Origin: Limonium bicolor
Lineage: Eukaryota > Streptophyta > Magnoliopsida > Caryophyllales > Plumbaginaceae
Length of the DNA stretch: 64,000 nucleotides
Direction: 5' to 3'
NCBI GenBank assembly: GCA_023374045.1
Contig: CM041776.1
Span: 140,123,296-140,187,295, forward strand
Shown: in pieces, positions 25,725 to 37,191 of the stretch
Layout of the letters: the number at the start of each line of letters is the position of its first letter
Position numbering within the stretch: the stretch's first letter is position 1
Translations under genes and position numbers: made by a program
Notes under the pieces: generated by a model
What the model was told of the DNA's origin: nothing
The model's database searches: none
Seen by the model: the letters and a program-made list of their open reading frames with translations, nothing else

Positions 25725-26098
25725 TTGTGTTGAGCTATTCTAAGGCGCTGCCTACCTATGAGTGAAAATGAAAAGTTGTCAAGCGATTCTAAGGCGTTGA
25801 CTACCTAAAGGAATGATATGTTGTCGAGCTATTCTAAGGCGCTGACTACCTAAAGTGATGAAAATGATGTCAAGCTATTCTAAGGCGTTGACTAACTAAA
25901 AATGGTGAAAATGATGTCAAGCTATTCTAGGGCGTTGACTACCTATAATGAATGAAATGATGTCAAGCTATTCTAAGGCGTTGACTACCTATAATGAATG
26001 AAATGATGTCAAGCTATTCTAAGGCGTTGACTACCTATAATGAATGAAATGATGTCAAGCTATTCTGAGGCGTTGACTACCTATAATGAATGAAATGA
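25725..26098. repeat. About 46-bp tandem repeat, 8 diverged copies (LARD1)
   Basis: Unit core GTCAAGCTATTCTAAGGCGTTGACTACC plus a variable AT-rich tail. Arms GTCAA and TTGAC make each unit an inverted repeat. The same core recurs in LARD2 at 39106-39547 as ten nearly identical 44-bp copies. Confidence 0.88.
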
Positions 26099-26319
26099 AT
26101 GCAATGTGTTTAATGGAAGCAGGTAAGCTAAGAAGTGGTGTTAGGTCCTACTACGAGCCTAAAGGGATGATTCTAGGTCTTATGCCGAGCCTAAGAGTTG
26201 GATCTAGGTCTTATGTCGAGCCTAAAGTGAATGGATGTAAGGGAGGTCTTATGGGTGCCTGAAAGGATTGAATGTAGGGTAGTTCTTATGTGTGCCTAAG
26301 GTTTGGGAATGAAACTCAT

Positions 26320-26690
26320 CCTAACTCGGTTGCTTATGGAGACCGAGACCCATCAAACTTAGTTGCTTATGGAGACTGAGATCCATTATACTCGGTTGCT
26401 TATGGAGACCGAGATCCATCTAACTCAATTACTTATGGAGACTGAGATCCGTTCTACTCGGTTGCTTATGGAGACCGAGATCCGTCTAACTCAATTGCTT
26501 ATGGAAACTGAGATCCGTTCTACTCGGTTGCTTATGGAGACCGAGATCCGTCTAACTCAGTTGCTTATGGAGAATGAGATCCGTTCTACTCGGTTGCTTA
26601 TGGAGACCGAGATCCATCTAACTCAGTTGCTTATGGAGACTTAGATCCGTTCTACTCGGTTGATTATGGAGACCGAGATCCGTCTAACTC
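26320..26690. repeat. 33-bp repeat in 66-bp dimers with hairpin arms (LARD1)
   Basis: Eleven units with core TTGCTTATGGAGA flanked by arms. Odd units have CTCGGT and ACCGAG; even units have CTCAGT and ACTGAG, with scattered single changes. The 33-bp period keeps a plus-strand frame of 93 codons (26363-26644) open, which is a by-product. The repeats follow a stretch of degenerate GGTCTTATG-CGAGCCTAA units (26140-26300). Confidence 0.9.
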
Positions 26691-26864
26691 TTGACTAGGC
26701 TAATTGAGGAATGAAGTATATTTGATGATGCAAAGATGCGAAGCATGTTTTATGCAAATGATTGTGACAAAAGGAAAATTGTCATAGTTCCAAACATGGA
26801 AATGAAGAGGTTTACACGGGTATTGCAAAATGAAATTGAAGTGCTTGTAAAGACTGAAAATTGT

Positions 26865-27255
26865 CTAAAGTAAGAAATTGCTGGAAATATGCCAAACATG
26901 GCGATGATGTAGATTGGAAATTGTCCAAAGCAAGAATGGCGATGATGCAGATTTGTCGAAAGCAAGAAATTGCTAGGAACGTGCCAAACATGGTGATGAT
27001 GCAGATTTGTAGAAAGCAAGAAATTGCTAGGAATGTGCCAAACATGGCGATGATGCAGATTTGTCAAAAGCAAGAAATTGCTAGGAATATGCCAAACATG
27101 ACGATGATGCAGATTTGTCGAAAGCAAGAAATTGCTAGGAATATGCCAAACATGGTGATGATGCAGATTTGCTGAAAACAAGAAATTGCTAGGAATATGC
27201 CAAACATGGCAGTGTTTGAAGAAAAATTGTTCAAGACAAGAAATTGCTGACGAAG
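26865..27255. repeat. 54-bp tandem repeat, about 7 copies (LARD1)
   Basis: Core GATGATGCAGATTTGTCGAA then AGCAAGAAATTGCT and GCCAAACATGG; exact 54-bp spacing at 26941, 26995 and 27049. As 54 is a multiple of three, frames stay open on both strands, giving a 104-codon frame on plus and a 170-codon frame on minus with 18-residue repeats. I do not call them genes. Confidence 0.88.
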
Positions 27256-27429
27256 GTGCCAAATATGGCAGTGTTTGAAGAAAATTCTGTGTACTGAAAA
27301 GGAAAATGAAATTACCATTTCCTGACTAAAGATTTCAGACTTATAATTTATCTCCTAGGAGATGAACATGCTACCAGTGAGGTGTGGTGTTTGATGTGGA
27401 GATCTTTTGAGTGATGATCAAGGCATATA

Positions 27430-27600
27430 TGTGGTGTATGATGTGAAGGTAAGGGCTTATGTGGGCCTGTGTAGTGGTGGTGTGGAGGTAAGGGCTTATG
27501 TGAGCCTGTGTGGTGAAGTGGCGTTTGTTTAGAGGTAAGGGCTTATGTGGTCCTAAGGTGTTTGATGTAAAGGTAAGGGCTTATGTGTGCCTGTGGTGGG
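27430..27600. repeat. GGTAAGGGCTTATGTG repeats (LARD1)
   Basis: Four imperfect copies of about 40-50 bp with core AGGTAAGGGCTTATGTGNGCCTGTG. A single copy remains in LARD2 at about 40890-40912. Confidence 0.7.
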
Positions 27601-27641
27601 ATGGTGGTGTTCAAGCTTTGGGTTTCAATTGGTGTTGTTAT

Positions 27642-27733
27642 GGCAATTGTTGGAACCACAATTGCCCCCAGTATTTCTCCTTAAGACAATCTGAGCTAGA
27701 CTTCATGGTAATCGATCGGAACGACCGATTGCC
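27642..27733. repeat. Paired GGAAC-loop hairpins beside purine tracts (LARD1)
   Basis: First hairpin: arms GGCAATTGT and ACAATTGCC around TGGAACC (27642-27666). Second: GGTAATCGATC and GACCGATTGCC around GGAAC (27707-27733), with one mismatch and one wobble. Each is followed by CCC or CCCC, which on the minus strand resembles the element's purine tract (GGGGCAAT). LARD2 has the same pair at 40959-41051. Confidence 0.75.
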
Positions 27734-29320
27734 CCTAGTATTTTCTTTGATTAAACGTGCGAACGACTCTTGTCCTCACAGGGTCAAGGCTTATGTTTTG
27801 ATTTGGTGCTTTCTAACCTACACTCGACGTGTTTGGTGTTTACACTCGTTTCTCACATACGGTCGCAACTTCTAGACCATTGAAGTTGATATTTGATGAA
27901 TTTACGCATTCGATCTGCTACTTTCACATGATTGGACACAGAATTACCAAGTCGGAAGTCTTTAAAGCTTATAAGGTGGCCATGGGGTGTGATGAAAGAC
28001 AACGGGGCCATGAAGGGATATTTTAGGTATGTGGAGCTAAAGGGGTGACTAAAGCTACACCTTGCGTCTTCTCTCGGACTTGCCTTCTTTGTTTTGTAGT
28101 CGTTTGGCTACTTCGTGATGACTTCGCTTGTGAGCTTGGAATAGGACTTTTGGGTTGTTCCTTTCACCTTCTCTCTTTCTTCCGATTTTAGATTTCTTCG
28201 AAGCTTTTGAGATTTGCCTTTCTTTGAATCTCTTTTTCCTTGGGCTTCTTGTGTTTCCCGTTTTTGAACTTGGAATGCTGTTTTTGATGTGAGATCATTT
28301 GGATCCTGTGTCACTTTGGGACCATTTACGGATCGCTTCGTCATGCTGATAGAGGTTGCTTCTTTGAAAGGAAGATGTTATCTGAGACTCGGGTTCCTCG
28401 CTTCCTTTGGTCACCGGGTTGGAAATTCATCATCGGGTGGGTTATTTTGTGGAGCTTTGTAATATCAAAAAGGGATATAAGAAAGGCTCAGCGGGGGTGC
28501 CTAAGGTTTAATGTCAGGGTTCACAAGCTTTTGGCTATGTGGTCTTGTACCTAGGTGCTTCGTCATTCTTGATAATGTGTATCGATCTTTGTTACTTTTC
28601 GCAGGTCTAAGAGTAAATTTACAAACTATCTTCTTCGGTCAGAGTTATGCCGTTTACCTTACCTTCGAATGTGGTCTCTCCGGAGTCGTGTAAAAATGAC
28701 ACATTTGTTCACTCATGGTTTTTCCGCTCAAGACACTCTCATGAATTTCTCACTCAGAAACTCGTTCACACGTTTAGACAAAAGATGAAAGATGACGAAC
28801 TTAAACTCAGATTGCCCCCTGTATTGATTTTGTGGGTTATGACAACAATTTAAAAGGTGTGGATTTAGAACTGCTTTGTGGGTTGTTTGGAGGTCTTGTG
28901 ATAAGCTGTGGGGTTTGGCAAGACATGTTCAAAATTTTGGAAACAAAATACAAGTCTTTGCACTTCCTTGTCAGGAAATGATTACTTCATGAACCATTTT
29001 CTCAAAAGAAACTTGTGTGAAACAAAATCTTTTTTTTTTACCATTTGGCCCTTACGCCTTCTATTGAATTCCAACTCTGCCGAGCCATATGGCGCCTGAA
29101 TGCTGAAGACTCAAGCTCTTGAACATTGGGACGTCGCTGGGATGACCGTGATCGCCTTCTTCTTGAACTCTTATTAGGCTCTACGAAATACCTGAACAAG
29201 GAATGCCTATTTAGGCCCGAATATTTTACAAATTGAATGTGAGGTGCACGAGTGAAAACGGTTTCATGAATGTGGATTGGCACTTGAGCCTGGATGAATT
29301 GAAAGTGAGGCACACAGGAC
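27734..29320 (-). other. LARD1 interior, no intact gene; short gag relic possible
   Basis: Homologous in blocks to LARD2 41050-42420 and 43260-43400. The 900 bases that hold the gag-like frame in LARD2 (42614-43261) are nearly absent here; a 91-codon minus frame at 29038-29313 with an Arg/Ser-rich stretch may be what is left. Frames at 28108-28344 and elsewhere have no recognisable motif. Confidence 0.5.
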
Positions 29321-29600
29321 AGAATGATTTATAAGTGGGTTGGCACTTGGGCTGAAATGTTATGAGAATGCGGCACTAGGGCCGGAATGTGTTGGGAGAT
29401 TGTGGCACTTGGGCCAAAATGTTTAGAAAGTGGGCACTTGGGCCAGAAAGTGATTGAAAATGTGGCGCTTGAGCCAAAATGTGTTTAGGATGTGGCACTT
29501 AGGCCTAAATGTGTTTGGGAATGTGGCGCTTGGGCCAGAATATGTTTGGGAATGTGACACTTGGGCCGGAATGATTTTGGATTGTGGCTCTTGGGCCGAA
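29320..29600. repeat. About 31-bp GGCACTTGGGCC repeats (LARD1)
   Basis: Eight or nine imperfect units with core TGTGGCACTTGGGCCRGAAT followed by GTGTTTGGGA. After 29600 the sequence turns into a diffuse GGGCC-rich stretch (to about 30250). Confidence 0.8.
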
Positions 29601-30746
29601 CCAATTTGGGATTGAAGTAAGACATATAGGCTAAGGGACTTCTAGACTAGAATGGATGTGTGGGCTGAATGCCCTTAATCTGGTAGTATGCGTACAGGCT
29701 GAAGGAAGCCACATGAACTGTGAATGGGCCACTGGGCCGTGAGAGAAACTTTGAAGTCTAAGATTTGTTTGATGTTCCTGTTAGGCCTTGAGGCCAGAAA
29801 CTAGAATGAATGAGTTATGAAAACTATCTTGAATTCGAATGGGTTGAAACCTAAACAAATGGTTTTGAGTGGGCCTAAAAGGTATGACACCTAGATCTAG
29901 GACTTTGGGCCAGGGCCCGAACAAAAAGTTTTCCTAGAGTAGAATGGGCCTTGGGCCGAAATGGAAAAGCCTAATTGATTTTCATGTCTTATGGACTGAT
30001 TTAGGTAGATTTGTTTTTCATGAGCCTAGAACTAAATTGATAATTCAAATTAGGCTGAATGAGAGATTACCTAAATCGAAACTTTTGGGCCGAAGCCCAA
30101 ATGACTCACATGTTAAACCAAACAGGGCCTTTGGGCCGGTAACAAATAGAGCTGTCAATTAGGGTTGGGCTAGGTTGATGTAGGAGAAGTTCCTATCAAT
30201 CTCTAGGCTGGGTAGTGGGCCGATCATACAAGCAAACAAGGCCTACACAAATTCAACATGTCCTCACTAGACGTTTAAATCAAACCGGGTATGGATCGAT
30301 CCGGAGAGGTTCTTGGGGCATGGGCCCAGGTCACCATAAAGGAATAGGGCTTGCACGCTATTCTCTTTGGGCTTCCCCACTTTTTTCACATCACCTGAAG
30401 TGTGTCTACGGTCGGGTCTTTGAATGACCAAATAGGTTAGGTAAGGACACTGCCAGGAAAATGCTTGGGGCTAAAGCCCAGGTATTAAGGGGGTGTGGTT
30501 AGACGACACCCTCCTCTTTTCCCCCCACTTATTCACATCACCTAAAAGGTGAGTCCCTGACAGGGGACCCTCACACGGGTCCCGGGGTGAAATCGGTTTG
30601 TGTGGACCCTCGCTCTCATATGATGCAAAGGTTCAGAAAATTAAAGTGCGCACGAAAATAAACAAACAAAGTAATAAAGCCATAAATAAACAATTTTTGA
30701 GTTAAGACCTCTTTCTTAAAATTAAACAAGTTAATATTAAGAAGTT
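29601..30746 (-). other. LARD1 leader region, non-coding
   Basis: No gene. The part 29940-30746 is conserved in LARD2 (43740-44477) and LARD3 (50690-51431, opposite strand), including CACCTRAAGGTG words repeated near 30390 and 30540 (a perfect CACCT...AGGTG inverted repeat) and GGGACCCTCACACGGGTCCC. Conservation in all three copies suggests a packaging or leader function; this is inference. Confidence 0.6.
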
Positions 30747-30765
30747 GTCCCCAGTAGAGTCGCCA
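30747..30765 (-). promoter_or_regulatory. Primer-binding site of LARD1
   Basis: The minus strand reads TGGCGACTCTACTGGGGAC, three bases from the 5' LTR. I recall this as the tRNA-Arg type of Ogre/Tat elements; the tRNA identity was not checked. Confidence 0.85.
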
Positions 30766-30768
30766 TTC

Positions 30769-32762
30769 TGTGAGCCTTGATATTTAAACCCTATCCTATG
30801 TTGATTAGATTGATTAGGATCTAGTCGGGTTTTAGGTCCACTTATAACCTAAGATTAATAACTATGTCATATAACAAAAATTATTAAAACCTAAGCTAGC
30901 TCACTGGAACCTATTATGAGTCGCCACCTAATTTTAACCTAATCAAATTAGGAAAGGAGAGTTTGGTTTGGGGGCTTGATATTCGACTTAATTAGGGTTC
31001 AATTACTTTCATTACCCCCTAGAAGTATTTTTCCTCTACTTAGTTTAATTACGGCTTACTACGAGTCATTTTAACCTAAGTGCGCGCTTCTGTTTTTTTA
31101 TTTTTTAACATTTTTGGACAGAAAATAAAAGTGGAAAGTGAAATTACCTAAACTAGGGTTTTGGAGGCAGAATAAGGTCGAATTTTGATTTCGTCCGTGG
31201 CCACGGACCTAATGTCTGAACCCACGGACCCTAGTTAACCTAATTACATAGAAAAGTCAAGTTTAAACGAAAATGAGATTTTGAAAAGTCCGGGGCCACG
31301 GACAGGACGTCCGTGGCCCCGGACATGTTTTATAAAACCCTAAATTTTGAAAATAAAAATATCCCGCCACAGTCCAGGGGCGTCTGGGCTTACGGACAGA
31401 GCGTCCGGGACCCAGGACTTAGCGTCTGTGGGTGCGGACCGCCCCGGACGGCGGCGTTTGGGTGGCTCCCGGCGGTGTTTTAAGCTCAAAATTTATGTAC
31501 GTGTAGCGTGAAGGATGTAAAATATGTTAGTAAGAAAAAGATTTCAATTTGAAGTCAAAATTTATATGAAACTTAGCTACCAAGTTAGAAGGAAGAAACA
31601 CAAACAAACCATAATTCAGAAGCAAGGAAAAGTCAATTTGATTAGAAATTTTGACCAGAAGAGTTAGAAAATTTGGTTTCTAACCTGTTTTGTTTCGGAA
31701 AGTTGTTGTTCCTTCACGTCAGGAATCTTCGAAAGCTTCGTTGGTGGCCGATCCGGTTCAACTTCGTCTTGAGCTTCTGGACCCTTCTTCCTTGTGTTGC
31801 TAAGGACGTTTTGCTTCTGTATTTGTGGTGGTTTGGTGTTTGGAAGTCTGATGGGGGAAGAATATTGTGTTTTTTGTGATTTCAGTATAAATTCAAGGCT
31901 CGGGTTGCAAAAACGTGGGAAGTAGGTTGACGTCTGAGTTCTATGACTTTGGGGATGTTCTCCTCTGCCCTAGGTCATTTTTGGAAGGTCCTTTTATAGA
32001 AAGAGCAAGGCCATGTTGATAGAACAAAATTTTTATCTAAAATCCAGATTTTGTGCTTTAAGAGAATATGATTTTTTAAAACACGCTACAGGTCGATAAA
32101 AATTCTGAAATTTTAACCAAAGATAAAAGACGATATTTAGGAATTTTGAGAGTTGAAATAAGGTTATTTCAATAAATAACCCATTGGATAAAAATCTTAC
32201 AATCTGGAATCTCCCATAATTCATAACTTATTATTGGAAAATCGAAATAACGAAATTCCAACGGCATCAGTCCCTAAAACGCATCCTCTTTCTTATATTA
32301 AAATATCATGACATTTTGATTTGAATTCGGTATTTTCTAGAGGAGAGAGAAAATTGTAAAAATGATTGAATTTCTCTTGTAAATTTTGGGCTAAGGTTCC
32401 AAATAAAATAATTTCAGGTTTGTGACTGTATGTAGTCATTATAACTATGTGACAATTTTATTTTAATTTTGGAAACCTTCTATTTTGAGGCTATTTCATG
32501 TGTTAATTATTAAAGAAATTAGCTTATAATATGAATTAAAAGCTGAATTTCCAGAATAAATATTATCAGAAAATCACGAAATACATTTCATAATGACTAT
32601 GATTTTGGAAGTGTTTGGAGATAGTGAACAAGTCATATGAAAATAGAAAATCCTGAGAATGTCCTTGGAAAATCCCACATTGGTGCATTTTGACCATTTT
32701 GCCCTTTATAACATGTATGCCTTAGAGACTATTCCGAGGGGGTTAAAATTTTGGGTATAACA
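30769..32762 (-). repeat. 5' LTR of LARD1
   Basis: Plus strand TGTGAGCC to GGGTATAACA, 1994 bp. TATA box CTATAAAAGG on the minus strand (31990-31999). Array with the perfect 16-bp palindrome GTCCGTGGCCACGGAC (31193-31208) lies downstream of it in the transcribed part. The splice-acceptor context seen in LARD2/LARD3 is present in part, but the donor GT is lost. Confidence 0.92.
31190..31480. repeat. GTCCGTGG/CCACGGAC array in 5' LTR of LARD1
   Basis: Includes the 16-bp palindrome at 31193-31208 and further words in both orientations (CACGGAC near 31300, GTCCGTGG near 31310, GTCCGGGA near 31405). Confidence 0.85.
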
Positions 32763-32767
32763 CTTGG
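32763..32767. repeat. Right target-site duplication of LARD1 (CTTGG)
   Basis: Exact copy of 23621-23625. The copia frame continues across it. Confidence 0.92.
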
Positions 32768-33345
32768 ATATACTAACTAATTTCTTTGATTTAAAAGAAG
32801 TCTTAGTTTGTTTGCTTCTAACACAAGCATCACAAAGATTGGTCTCAGATTCTTTAATCTCAAGGAGACCTTTTACCAACCGTTTCTTGACAAGTTTTCT
32901 TAATAATGAAGTGCTAACATGCCCTAATCTTTTGTGTCATAGTGTGGAGTCATCTATTGAAGCAGTCAAGCATGGAAGATGTGGACTGTCAATATCTTCC
33001 AAACTAGTTACATAAACATTTTTCCACCTTTTTCCCTTTAATAGCTCTTTGCCATTGTTCTGACTTACTATGCTACAATGTGTAGGATAGAAGAAAACTG
33101 AACTGCCTTTGTCACATATTTGATAAACACTAAGCAAGTTGAATTTTAACCCATTGACCAAATTTACACTATCTATGACATAATCTGAAGTAATACCAAC
33201 CTTACCTACACCGATGATTTTTCCTTTCTTGTTGTCGCCAAAGGAAACGGTTCCTTGGCTTCCTGGTTCGAGTGAGAAGAACTTCTTTTTGTCTACTGTC
33301 ATGTCTTTAGAGCATCCATTGTTGATGTACTAGCAGGGGTCCATT
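32768..33345 (-). pseudogene. Copia protease end and integrase N-terminal part
   Basis: Would cleave the polyprotein and begin the integrase. The minus frame 33302-32937 reads FGDNKKGKIIGVGKVG and GLKFNLLSVYQICDKG, the stretch between the protease active site and the pre-integrase zinc domain in copia elements. Just upstream (about 33303-33345) the active site normally reads Asp-Ser-Gly; here it reads Asn-Asn-Gly before CSKDM, and a stop precedes it, so the protease is dead. The low end runs into the LARD1 target copy at SKQTKTSFKSK, just before the LELLDMDLCGP segment at 23620. Confidence 0.85.
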
Positions 33346-34350
33346 CCCACTCGATTCTACACTTAACACGTTAGTGGTGTGGGGTTAGGGTCCATAGAAA
33401 GGTTTGACCCATTTCCACCATCAACTACTGTTCTAGGATCATTTTTTACTACCCATTTTAGTTCTATTATCTTGAGTTGCCAATGCCTCATAAAACGCAT
33501 TTTATAGCAATTGGCTTCATGATGACCGGGTTGTCTGCATAGGTTGCAGACACCTCCACGACTGGTCACTGACTGATACCCGACTGGTCATTTGTTTCTT
33601 CATGTGGGTGTCCTAGACACAGCTTCTAGCTTCGCATGTTTTTCTTTGACGAACGCTAGTTATTTTTCTTTTGTACTAAGTGCAACAATCAATTCATCGA
33701 TTTCAGGTTGTTTTCTCACTTTCATCTTTTCATGAGCAGAAAGAATTTCACTATAATCAATTTGCAATTTCATGAGTGCTTTCATAAGATTTTCTACTTT
33801 ATCCTTGTCTGAGTTCTTCTCCAATTTCTCATATTTCTCCAAAATGTCCTTTTTTCATTTTCAACGCCTCAAGTTGATCAACTAATATGAGAGAAAATTC
33901 CCTAAGTCCAGGGAGTTCAGCCTTTAGAATCCTCTTTCTAAGTTTAGAATATTTTACCTTGTTTTGATCTTCTTCTTCTGACTCTGAAGTGTCCTTATCA
34001 TGCACCATCAGGCAAACTTCTTCAAGGCATAGGTGAGCCTTCTCGTCCTCCAAGGAATCACTATATGAGGTTTGATTGTTGTCGCTGAGCTCTAAGTCTC
34101 CCCATGCAGCAACAAATGCTTCTTTCCTTGGCCCTTTGTTGAACGATCATCAGACAGGTTTCCTGACCTTGTCGTTGCCCTCTCGTGATTGTTGAGCACA
34201 GTCTCTGATTTGATGCCCACGCTTTGAGCATCCAAAACACTTATCATTACTCTTCTTGCGATGATCGTCAATCTCCTTGGGCTCTCTTCCTTTCCTCATG
34301 TTATTTCTTATGAACTTTCGAAAGTACCTCTTAGCGTAGAGGACCATCTC
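33346..34350 (-). pseudogene. Copia gag C-terminal part with two CCHC knuckles
   Basis: Would bind element RNA. Minus frame 34347-34150 carries the CCHC knuckle CFGCSKRGHQIRDC after a basic stretch. Frames 34053-33829 and 33842-33660 are charged, Lys/Glu-rich and probably coiled-coil. Frame 33569-33363 holds a second CCHC motif, CNLCRQPGHHEANC. The frames differ, so at least two frameshifts separate them. Two knuckles with a coiled segment between resemble Sirevirus Gag as I recall it. Confidence 0.8.
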
Positions 34351-34410
34351 ATCATTGTCTTCTCATGTCTCGGAGTTTTCAGCTACCTGTAGGGCTATGC
34401 CTTTTCCCTT

Positions 34411-35082
34411 TTATTTTGAACTTTTAGAGCTTCGTTGTTGTAGTTTCAGCTCGAACGCCATTAGGGAACCTAACATGTTCGCCAAGGACATCTTAGGCAG
34501 ACCATGGACTTCTTGCATGGCATTGACCTTGCTATCAAAGGAGGCAGGAAGAGATCTGAGGAACTTCTGAAGTTGATCCTCGTTTGAGATAGTTCTTCCA
34601 AGCACCAACATTTCGTTGATCAGCTTGGTGAACCTTGTATGCATTTCAAAAATGCTCTACTTTTCTTCCTTCTTGAATAGCTCCCAATCAATGAGTAGTA
34701 ATTCAATGAGAGTCTTTTTGATCTCATCAATCCCTTCACACGTGACCTCAAGAGTTTTCCAAATCTCTTGAGCTGTTTTGGCTGAGGCTATCTTGGAGTA
34801 TTGCTCAGATAGTAGTGCACAGTGTAGTATTCTTACGGCTCGAGCATTGAATACCAGCTTCTTGATTTGATCATCCGTCATGCTGTCAATAGATATGTCT
34901 TGTCCTTGAGCATGCTGGAAGCTGTACTCTCCATGTGTTATCACCCTCCACATTCTTGGATCGTCATACTTGATGTGAAACTCCATTTTATTCTTCCAGT
35001 GAGTGTAGTTGTCTCCATTAAAGAGTGGTGGCCGATTTTGTACAGAACCTTCTTCTGCCGCTAGTAGGCTTGCATGAGACAT
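34411..35082 (-). pseudogene. Copia gag N-terminal part
   Basis: Would form the virus-like particle. It starts with a true ATG (35082) a short way after the primer site. The first 141 codons read RPPLFNGDNYTHWKNKME near residue 17, the usual start of copia Gag, then a DDQIKKLVFNARA segment and AQEIWKTLEVTCEG, matching the UBN2-type Gag domain. A stop near 34657 splits it from 34644-34411, which continues with MHTRFTKLINEM, LRSLPASFDSKV and SLANMLGSLMAFE. The parts together equal a normal Gag core. Confidence 0.88.
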
Positions 35083-35124
35083 TTTGAACGTCTTCCAAAG
35101 CAGTTAGCTTTCTAGAAGAAACCC

Positions 35125-35136
35125 GCTCTAATACCA
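35125..35136 (-). promoter_or_regulatory. Primer-binding site of copia D
   Basis: The minus strand reads TGGTATTAGAGC, one base from the standard tRNA-iMet site, 43 bases before the gag ATG. Confidence 0.88.
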
Positions 35137-35138
35137 AT

Positions 35139-36110
35139 TAAAAATAGCAAGCGCTCCTGACGCGTCCCCGACATGTCGCAGACGTATCATGGACATAAAT
35201 GAAACTTTGATAGTTAGGAAAAGACACGAGATAAACTTAAACTGGAAACTCCATTTCGATTGACAATTTACTCACAAGAAATTCACTCAATCTCCCTCGC
35301 CCCACACATGAACTCCAGGACAGTTTAGGACTTTATCCCAAAGTCCTCTACCCTGTCCTAACAATCGGCCTACGGTTCCCTAACCGTTCCCCAACTGATC
35401 AATCTACCAAATACAAAGTGTTGACACACAACACCAGTCCTAACCAGCTCACTAACTCTCTATCCCTTATACTCTTAAGTCTAATCCACACTTGCTTAGA
35501 TAATCTTTATCCTTTTCTCTCTTGTACGGGCATACTGGCATACAACATAAATGCAAGTATATATACGGTTAGTTAGGGTGTAACTACCGTCCTATAAGTC
35601 CCTAGACTCTAGGAGTCGACTACAGCTTCTATTATTCACATAACAACCACACTAGACTTGCAGAGAGGCTTCAACTTGATCTGAAGGCATTTGGACTACG
35701 TGTCGCCTTATGGTTGGTCACGTCAACGACAACCTTCTCGATTGGTCGAGCACCACTTGTGTGCCCCACTTGCCTGATTCTGTCTGGCTCATTAAATGCT
35801 TATTAATGCTCCTTTAGTCTTCATTACGGCTATTCAATTTTTCTGAAAAAATAGCCCATTACTTATCTTGTCCATATGCACATTAATGAGTTGTGTTCTT
35901 GTTGTGTGCTAGTTGATTATGTGGGTATATGAGTCGGTCTGAATATGTCGATCCTCTTGCAGTCTTTTGTCTTTAATTTTCTTGTTAAGCATGAGAGATA
36001 TCTTCGTGCGGTGCCTGACTTGTTGTGTGTGCCAGAAGTGCTAGCGCGAGCTCTCCCAGACAGGTGCCCGACCGCTTGCAACCTTGCGTGCTAAGCCACT
36101 CTTTTGCTTG
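35139..36110 (-). repeat. Probable 5' LTR of copia D (limits uncertain)
   Basis: Position next to the primer site implies an LTR. The minus strand has TATATATAC at about 35562-35571 as a TATA candidate. No TG/CA boundary or second LTR copy could be fixed, so the far end is a guess. It contains direct words such as GCGTCCCCGAC and GTCGCAGAC. No gene is seen. Confidence 0.4.
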
Positions 36111-37191
36111 TCCATCTGAACCATAAAGCTTGACAAACATATTAGATAGACAATACAAGGTTTGCTATCATCAAAACTAAAGGATCTTGACTTAACAACC
36201 ACCAATAGTAAACCTTTACCATAGAGTAGATCATGATGGCTTACCCACAATACATTGATAGTAAGGAAACTCAGTGTATGGCCACCTTGGGCTCATCAAT
36301 TTGTAATACCATATTCCATAGTCAATATCACGTGTTTAGGTCATCCAACCATGTACTTATCTTGATTAGAACATCCACACAACATACCAAGAAGACCAAA
36401 ACATTTTACCACCAATAAGTAAACAATAATCAAGTTAAAACACTTACAAAGTACCTTTCAAACAAGTCCATAATTAAGGTCTTACCACTATGTAACTTCG
36501 ACCCATCTTCATATCAACTTATTGTCACATTCTTAAGAGTGAATATTCACGAAATAAAGGCAATAAAGCACCTAAAACATCAACATATTTGTAATAGAAA
36601 CCAGAAAGTCTTAAAGCACATATTTAGCTTTTATCTTACCTTTAACTTACCAAAACTCAGCTTGTGAACCTACCCACGAACTGAAATATTAAATAGTGAT
36701 AAATATTCAAAATTTAAAGCTTAATAACCATGGAGGTTACTCACAAATATCATACACACAGCTGGCTCCAAGTTAAAGCACAAAAAACACCAAAACTTAC
36801 ACTAAGCAAACAAGGGTTGTTCACCAGAATTCCCAAACCTTCTTCGGTCCTATATTATATAAAAATCACCATTTAGGAGTCTAATTTCACCCCATAAAAA
36901 TATTTATAATAGAATCACAATACATGCTGTGGAAACAAACCAAAACTAAAACTATCACCACAAATTGACACTAATGAAACAATTGTTGTACACAAGAACT
37001 ACCTGGCTTCTTATTGCCAATATCTTAACCACGAATTGGGTACTTGGCTATAATAAAGGAGGCTCCAAACTCCTCTAAGATAACACCCTAAATCTTCTTG
37101 GATTTCCTTCACTTTTCCTTCGGTTTTACCTTCTCTTTGCTCTCGGTTTTGGACCTCCTTGTAAGCTGACTTGCTCCACTTCCTGGCTTAT
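36111..37191. other. Unassigned AT-rich stretch
   Basis: No gene, repeat or terminal motif that I recognise. Composition and wording (CTTACC, CAAGTTAAAGCAC) resemble the outer parts of giant LTRs, so it may be a worn LTR. LARD2 is inserted at its right end. Confidence 0.4.

Larger units (their letters stand above)
23626..32762 (-). mobile_element. LARD1: complete non-autonomous LTR element in copia D
   Basis: 9137 bp: LTRs 23626-25622 and 30769-32762, internal 25623-30768. The primer site at 30747-30765 and the purine tract at 25623-25640 place it on the minus strand. There is a perfect 5-bp target duplication. The interior has no gag or pol frame beyond short relics but several different tandem repeats. 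Primer site TGGCGACTCTACTGGGGAC is the type I recall for Ogre/Tat elements, and relative LARD2 keeps a Tat-like gag tail, so a Tat-derived LARD is likely. Its two LTRs differ at several percent of sites by eye, so it is older than C. Confidence 0.93.
21074..35138 (-). mobile_element. Degenerate Sirevirus-like Ty1/copia element D, split by LARD1
   Basis: Gene order on the minus strand is gag (from 35082), CCHC knuckles, protease remnant, integrase, reverse transcriptase and RNase H (to 21074). Integrase before reverse transcriptase defines Ty1/copia. The long gag with two CCHC motifs and a coiled segment suggests the Sirevirus lineage. LARD1 (23626-32762) lies in the integrase; removing it with one CTTGG copy rejoins the frame. 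Many in-frame stops and active-site changes show it is dead. Confidence 0.9.

Noticed and set aside
26363..27262. Open frames with 11- and 18-residue repeats in LARD1
   Set aside because: They exist because repeat units are multiples of three; frames on both strands stay open, so they say nothing about coding.
20596..36110. A matched LTR pair for copia element D
   Set aside because: The sequences at 20596-21058 and 35139-36110 do not align by eye and no shared target duplication was found, so they are reported only as tentative.
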